Of a stretch of DNA of 33,601 nt, positions 30,451-33,601 are shown piece after piece. Origin of the DNA: Magnetominusculus dajiuhuensis (GTDB taxonomy: Bacteria; Nitrospirota; Thermodesulfovibrionia; Thermodesulfovibrionales; Magnetobacteriaceae); contig NZ_JBJUSG010000020.1 in assembly GCF_046044395.1 (NCBI RefSeq), positions 1 to 33,601 on the forward strand, written 5' to 3'. Both the position numbers and the translations under genes were made by a program. The notes beneath the pieces were generated by a model that saw only the letters and a program-made list of their open reading frames with translations, was not told the origin of the DNA and ran no database searches. The first letter of the stretch is position 1. The number at the start of each line of letters is the position of its first letter.

Positions 30451-30516
30451 GCATACTCCATGACATTTCTAACTGAACTTTCGCACAGGGGAATAATGAA
30501 TTTACCCTTATTAAGT

Positions 30517-30594
30517 CCGTCATTCCGGCTTGTCTGGAATCGTGTTTGGCTTGAGAATGTGTAGAGACAGATTCTGGACAAGCCGGAATGACGG
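30517..30594. repeat. 78-bp inverted-repeat element between the binding-protein and permease genes
   Basis: CCGTCATTCCGGCTTGTC (30517-30534) is perfectly complemented by 30577-30594, and the pairing extends imperfectly inward (GGAATC against GATTCTG). It uses a CATTCCGG-type core like the dispersed intergenic repeats, distinct from the element at 29034-29177. As RNA it would form a strong hairpin that could stabilise the upstream message and set a higher level of the binding protein than of the permease. Confidence 0.7.
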
Positions 30595-30657
30595 CAAGAC
30601 GAGCCGGGTGGAGACATTTTTCTTGTCGCGGAGTGAGAGAAATAGGATAAAATAGAA

Positions 30658-31611
30658 TTGATTATATCATTATTAGACATATCGTTACAGCAGTGTTTTC
30701 TATATTCGATCGCGGTGTATGGGATAGTGGTCTCGTTTCGCATGATGAACTTCCCTGACCTTACGGTTGACGGCAGTTTCACTTTGGGAGGGGCGGTGCT
30801 ATCCTCTATGATAACGGCAAACTACCCGCCCCTGATTGCCCTTCCTTTGGTTGCGGTGGCGGGATTTGCCGCAGGCAGTGCGACGGTGTTCTTAAACCGG
30901 AAACTTGGCATAAGCAAGATTCTCTCAGGGATTTTAATTATGATGGTCTTATATTCCATCAATCTGCGTATTATGGGAAAGGCGAATATTTCACTGTTAC
31001 GGCTGCCGACATTGTTCTCCGCATATGATACCGACGATGCGCTTAAGGTGTTGATATTTGGCGGTATATCGGTCGTTTTCTTAATATGCCTCGCGTATCT
31101 GTCTATGACCCGATTAGGGCTGTTTATAAGGGCAACTGGAGATAATGAGTTCATGGTTCAAACGCAGGGGGTAAACACTGATTGGTTGTTTTATACAGGC
31201 ATAGGCGTGTCTAATGCGCTGGTGGCTCTGTCGGGGGCGTTTGTGGTTCAAAATCAAGGATTTGCGGACGTCAATATGGGAATAGGATTAATAATTACGG
31301 CCCTTGCGGCGCTTATCATAGGCGAGAGTTTTATAGCGGCCCTTGTATCTATAAAGAAATTTGTATTCAGTAAAAAAACGATAGACATATTTTCTAATAC
31401 AAAAATATCGCTCCTGCCGTGGAGTACGATTTCGGAATTGTTTTCCGCGCTGACGGGGGCGTTTCTTTATTTCCTGATCATCTCAATATGTCTGAGGCTT
31501 GGCCTTGCCCCGACTGATTTAAAGCTGGCAACGGGGATTTTAGTAATACTTGGAATATCGGTCAGGTTAAGAGGGCCAATGGTAGAGACATATGTAAGGG
31601 GAAGGCTATGA
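30658..31611 (+). CDS. ABC importer permease, TrpY-like
   Basis: The 317-residue membrane protein has about eight to nine hydrophobic segments. MMNFPDLTVDGSFTLGGAV near the N-terminus and FIRATGDNEFMVQTQGVNTD in the middle are hallmarks of this permease family (related to branched-chain amino-acid type permeases). The listed start is a TTG with only a weak GGA upstream. No better in-frame start exists before the conserved region. Its stop overlaps the ATPase start (ATGA). Confidence 0.9.
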   Translation: MIISLLDISLQQCFLYSIAVYGIVVSFRMMNFPDLTVDGSFTLGGAVLSSMITANYPPLIALPLVAVAGFAAGSATVFLNRKLGISKILSGILIMMVLYSINLRIMGKANISLLRLPTLFSAYDTDDALKVLIFGGISVVFLICLAYLSMTRLGLFIRATGDNEFMVQTQGVNTDWLFYTGIGVSNALVALSGAFVVQNQGFADVNMGIGLIITALAALIIGESFIAALVSIKKFVFSKKTIDIFSNTKISLLPWSTISELFSALTGAFLYFLIISICLRLGLAPTDLKLATGILVILGISVRLRGPMVETYVRGRL

Positions 31612-32360
31612 GCGCCCCATACGCGATAGAAGCAAGAAATCTCAAGGTAGTCTATAACGAGGGAACTCCCAACGAGGTGGTTGCTCTGGATGATGTGTGC
31701 CTAAGTGTTCCTACCGGTCAGATAATAATCCTGACCGGTGGAAATGGAAGCGGCAAAAGTACGCTTGTGAAGGCGATTGCCGGTATGGCGCCGGTTAAAT
31801 CCGGCAGCGTGTTCATCCACGGCAGGGATGTTACTGGTTGGCCAGCGTATCAAAGGGCAAAACATATAGGGTTTGTTCATCAGGACCCGATGCTTGGAAC
31901 GTGTCCAAACCTTACGGTTCACGAAAACTTTCAGATATCGTTAGAGAAACCCTGGTGGTGGCCGACGCCGTATCCTCTTTCGTTAACGAAGGGCCAGTTG
32001 GATTCCATAAATAAAATAGGCCTGCCGCTGGCCGAGAAAAAGACGACGCAGTTGAGTATGCTCTCCGGCGGCCAACGTCAATCAATAGCGCTATGTCTCG
32101 CGCTAAGAAAAGGTTCTATTTTATTATTAGACGAATTTACCTCCGCCCTCGACGAACAAACAAAAAAAGCCGTACTTCTATATGCCCTGTCAGAGGCGAA
32201 GACAATGAAGGCAACCGTAATAATGATTACACACGACTTAGCGATGGCAAAGGAATTGGGGAAGGAATTAGGGAATGTTGTTTTAACTATGGATAAGGGA
32301 AGGTTCAAAGAAGCAACCGCTACAAAAGAAATATCCGATGGAATATTTCGATTATATTAG
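31608..32360 (+). CDS. ABC importer ATPase, TrpZ-like
   Basis: The 250 residues hold a complete nucleotide-binding domain: Walker A GGNGSGKST (44-52), Q-loop Q92, signature LSGGQ (152-156), Walker B ILLLDE (171-176) and switch histidine H209 (ITHD). It powers uptake with the adjacent permease and binding protein and is translationally coupled to the permease by a 4-base overlap. Confidence 0.93.
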   Translation: MSAPYAIEARNLKVVYNEGTPNEVVALDDVCLSVPTGQIIILTGGNGSGKSTLVKAIAGMAPVKSGSVFIHGRDVTGWPAYQRAKHIGFVHQDPMLGTCPNLTVHENFQISLEKPWWWPTPYPLSLTKGQLDSINKIGLPLAEKKTTQLSMLSGGQRQSIALCLALRKGSILLLDEFTSALDEQTKKAVLLYALSEAKTMKATVIMITHDLAMAKELGKELGNVVLTMDKGRFKEATATKEISDGIFRLY

Positions 32361-32371
32361 GGGAGGATGTT

Positions 32372-33601
32372 ATGGGAAATGATGGGAATAAGTCAGAGGA
32401 AGGCAGGGTAAAAGGGCTATTAGTGTTTTTTTATGATGAAATAAAAAAGTATTATCTTAAATTAATTATTTCACTTATTGCGTTATCTTTTGTTTTTATT
32501 TTTATGTTTACTTCTAAATCATCTGATAAATCATTCATAGATAGAGCTATTGAAATATGGACAGGGGGTTATTACATATTAATAGCTTTTGTCGCTTGCA
32601 TATTCTCATATGTTTATCAATTTATGACAGATGTGAAAATATCAATAGGTAAATTAGAAGGAAGATTTGATGCACACGCTAATACAATCGATGGCAAAGT
32701 GAAACAACAATTAAGTGAGAGTCTTAATAAGGCAAGAATAGTTATTCAGATGAGTGTTGAACCACTCAACACAATTCATGTTGAGAAGATAAGAGATATT
32801 TTGAATTTATTGGAAGAAAATGAACAGGTGAATAGAATTTATGCTATTGACAACACAAGTCCTAATCTATGGTGGACTAATTCGATGCTTGGTTATCTTG
32901 CTTGTCAGGCAAAATGGTTTTCTCGTAAAAAAGATAATAAAAAAGATAATGTAAAAGATAATGAAGTTCACAGATTTTTTGTGATGTGTGAAGGTGAAAT
33001 GCAAAAAGTAGAAGGGAAAAAAATAATCCAAATACATCATCTCATGGGATTTGAAACATACATAATTCTTAAAGAGTTTTATAATGAGCTTATTTACAAG
33101 TATTATAAGGATTTGACTGATACAGGTATTTATGATCTTGGAGAACAAATTTATAATAGAGAACTACTAATATGGAATGACTCTATAGCTAATTCTGTAA
33201 ATCTTGACCATGACTGTATATATGGATATCATAGTTACTGGGATATTGATTTGACACAAGAAGATAGGAATAGTATGATAAAAGGAATAGATGTATGCGA
33301 TGAAGATGAACCATTCAAGGATGATTCACTAAGAATAGAACTGCTCAAAGAGCATCCATATGAAACTGATTGCAAAGGTAAATCTAATAAAATTGTTAGT
33401 CATTATATGAGCATTCTTAATATTTTAATGGATTGTAGAAAACGATGTGAAAATATAGAGCATGTAGCGCATAAAGTTAAAGATACGTCTGATGTCGTTC
33501 ATATACCAGCAGATACACCAATTAAGATAGGTACTATTTCAGATATTATTCCCAAGCTCCGATATAGAAATTTGCACCTATTGATAAAAGGGTTTTTGAA
33601 A
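32372..33601 (+). CDS. Unrecognised two-TM protein, 3' end beyond the window
   Basis: The frame is open for 410 codons and has no stop before the window ends. GGGGAGG lies 5 bases before the ATG, a strong ribosome binding site. Two membrane segments (about residues 32-52 and 74-92) form an N-terminal hairpin, followed by a long cytoplasmic part with coiled-coil character (LEGRFDAHANTID) and a soluble region containing AIDNTSPNLWWTN, KKDNKKDNVKDNE and MGFETYIILKEF. I recognise no family or catalytic motif. The gene is far more AT-rich than the ABC genes 11 bases upstream, suggesting separate acquisition. Its last 17 codons lie in the 51-bp terminal repeat. Confidence 0.75.
   Translation, partial: MGNDGNKSEEGRVKGLLVFFYDEIKKYYLKLIISLIALSFVFIFMFTSKSSDKSFIDRAIEIWTGGYYILIAFVACIFSYVYQFMTDVKISIGKLEGRFDAHANTIDGKVKQQLSESLNKARIVIQMSVEPLNTIHVEKIRDILNLLEENEQVNRIYAIDNTSPNLWWTNSMLGYLACQAKWFSRKKDNKKDNVKDNEVHRFFVMCEGEMQKVEGKKIIQIHHLMGFETYIILKEFYNELIYKYYKDLTDTGIYDLGEQIYNRELLIWNDSIANSVNLDHDCIYGYHSYWDIDLTQEDRNSMIKGIDVCDEDEPFKDDSLRIELLKEHPYETDCKGKSNKIVSHYMSILNILMDCRKRCENIEHVAHKVKDTSDVVHIPADTPIKIGTISDIIPKLRYRNLHLLIKGFLK
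33551..33601. repeat. Right copy of the 51-bp inverted repeat shared by both window ends
   Basis: This is the exact reverse complement of 2-52. It is inside the open frame of the last gene, encoding PKLRYRNLHLLIKGFLK. The gene's true end therefore lies past a sequence that occurs at least twice in the assembly. Confidence 0.9.

Overview
This looks like a scaffold from the chromosome of an uncultured, Gram-negative, anaerobic or facultatively anaerobic bacterium. The evidence is a twin-arginine molybdopterin oxidoreductase, several iron-sulfur proteins, a sigma54-type promoter, periplasmic proteins with Sec signals, and an F-type ATPase operon that begins with paired b'/b subunits and lacks the a and c subunits. 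That ATPase layout, the signal-peptide-bearing b subunit and the redox gene content fit Nitrospirota (Thermodesulfovibrionia-like) or Desulfobacterota. This placement is inference, with moderate confidence at best. No rRNA, tRNA or CRISPR array was seen. There is a 10-N scaffold gap at 2347-2356, and the two window ends are exact 51-base inverted copies of each other, so the ends are probably assembly-graph boundaries.

Layout. 1-3.4 kb: a decayed DUF2442 fragment, a membrane polyferredoxin (NapH/NapG-like fusion), a gap-broken Tat-type DUF362 protein and a FixH/YtkA-like membrane protein. 3.4-9.3 kb: a redox operon on the minus strand, reading single-domain response regulator, then a response-regulator/NuoE fusion, a NuoF-like subunit and a NuoG-like subunit, closed by a strong hairpin. 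9.5-15.5 kb: a Psr/Phs-type membrane molybdoenzyme operon (catalytic subunit, four-cluster ferredoxin subunit, small lipoprotein, NrfD-type membrane anchor), followed by a PAS-GAF-PAS sensor and an HD-GYP domain separated by one in-frame stop codon. 15.5-16.4 kb: a DUF805 membrane protein and a periplasmic rhodanese. 16.5-19.4 kb: a small AT-rich accessory island holding hicAB (hicA with an amber codon near its end), a DUF2283 gene, a degraded DUF4258-like gene and two unrecognised membrane or secreted proteins. 19.4-26.6 kb: a U32-family protein and the operon atpF'-F-H-A-G-D-C, with a possible 28-codon leader peptide. 27-28.8 kb: a GH13/CBM48 glucan-branching-type enzyme with an elaborate promoter region. 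28.8-29.4 kb: repeat-rich spacer with a MITE-like element. 29.4-32.4 kb: a three-gene ABC importer (TrpXYZ-like) behind a sigma54-type promoter. 32.4 kb to end: an AT-rich two-TM protein running off the window.

How it fits together. The window combines respiratory energy conservation (ATP synthase, Psr/Phs-like enzyme, membrane ferredoxins) with signal transduction physically joined to redox chemistry. The most unusual item is the receiver-NuoE fusion, co-transcribed with NuoF/NuoG-like subunits. The NuoF partner has lost the acidic segment that normally helps hold FMN and NADH, so this may be a phosphorylation-controlled redox module rather than an ordinary NADH dehydrogenase. A second theme is short tandem repeats, all with periods divisible by three, in gene leaders and spacers. 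Two of them are readable as pentapeptide repeats. A third is broken reading frames (HD-GYP sensor, hicA, DUF4258, DUF2442, DUF362), some of which may be sequence errors and some real decay.
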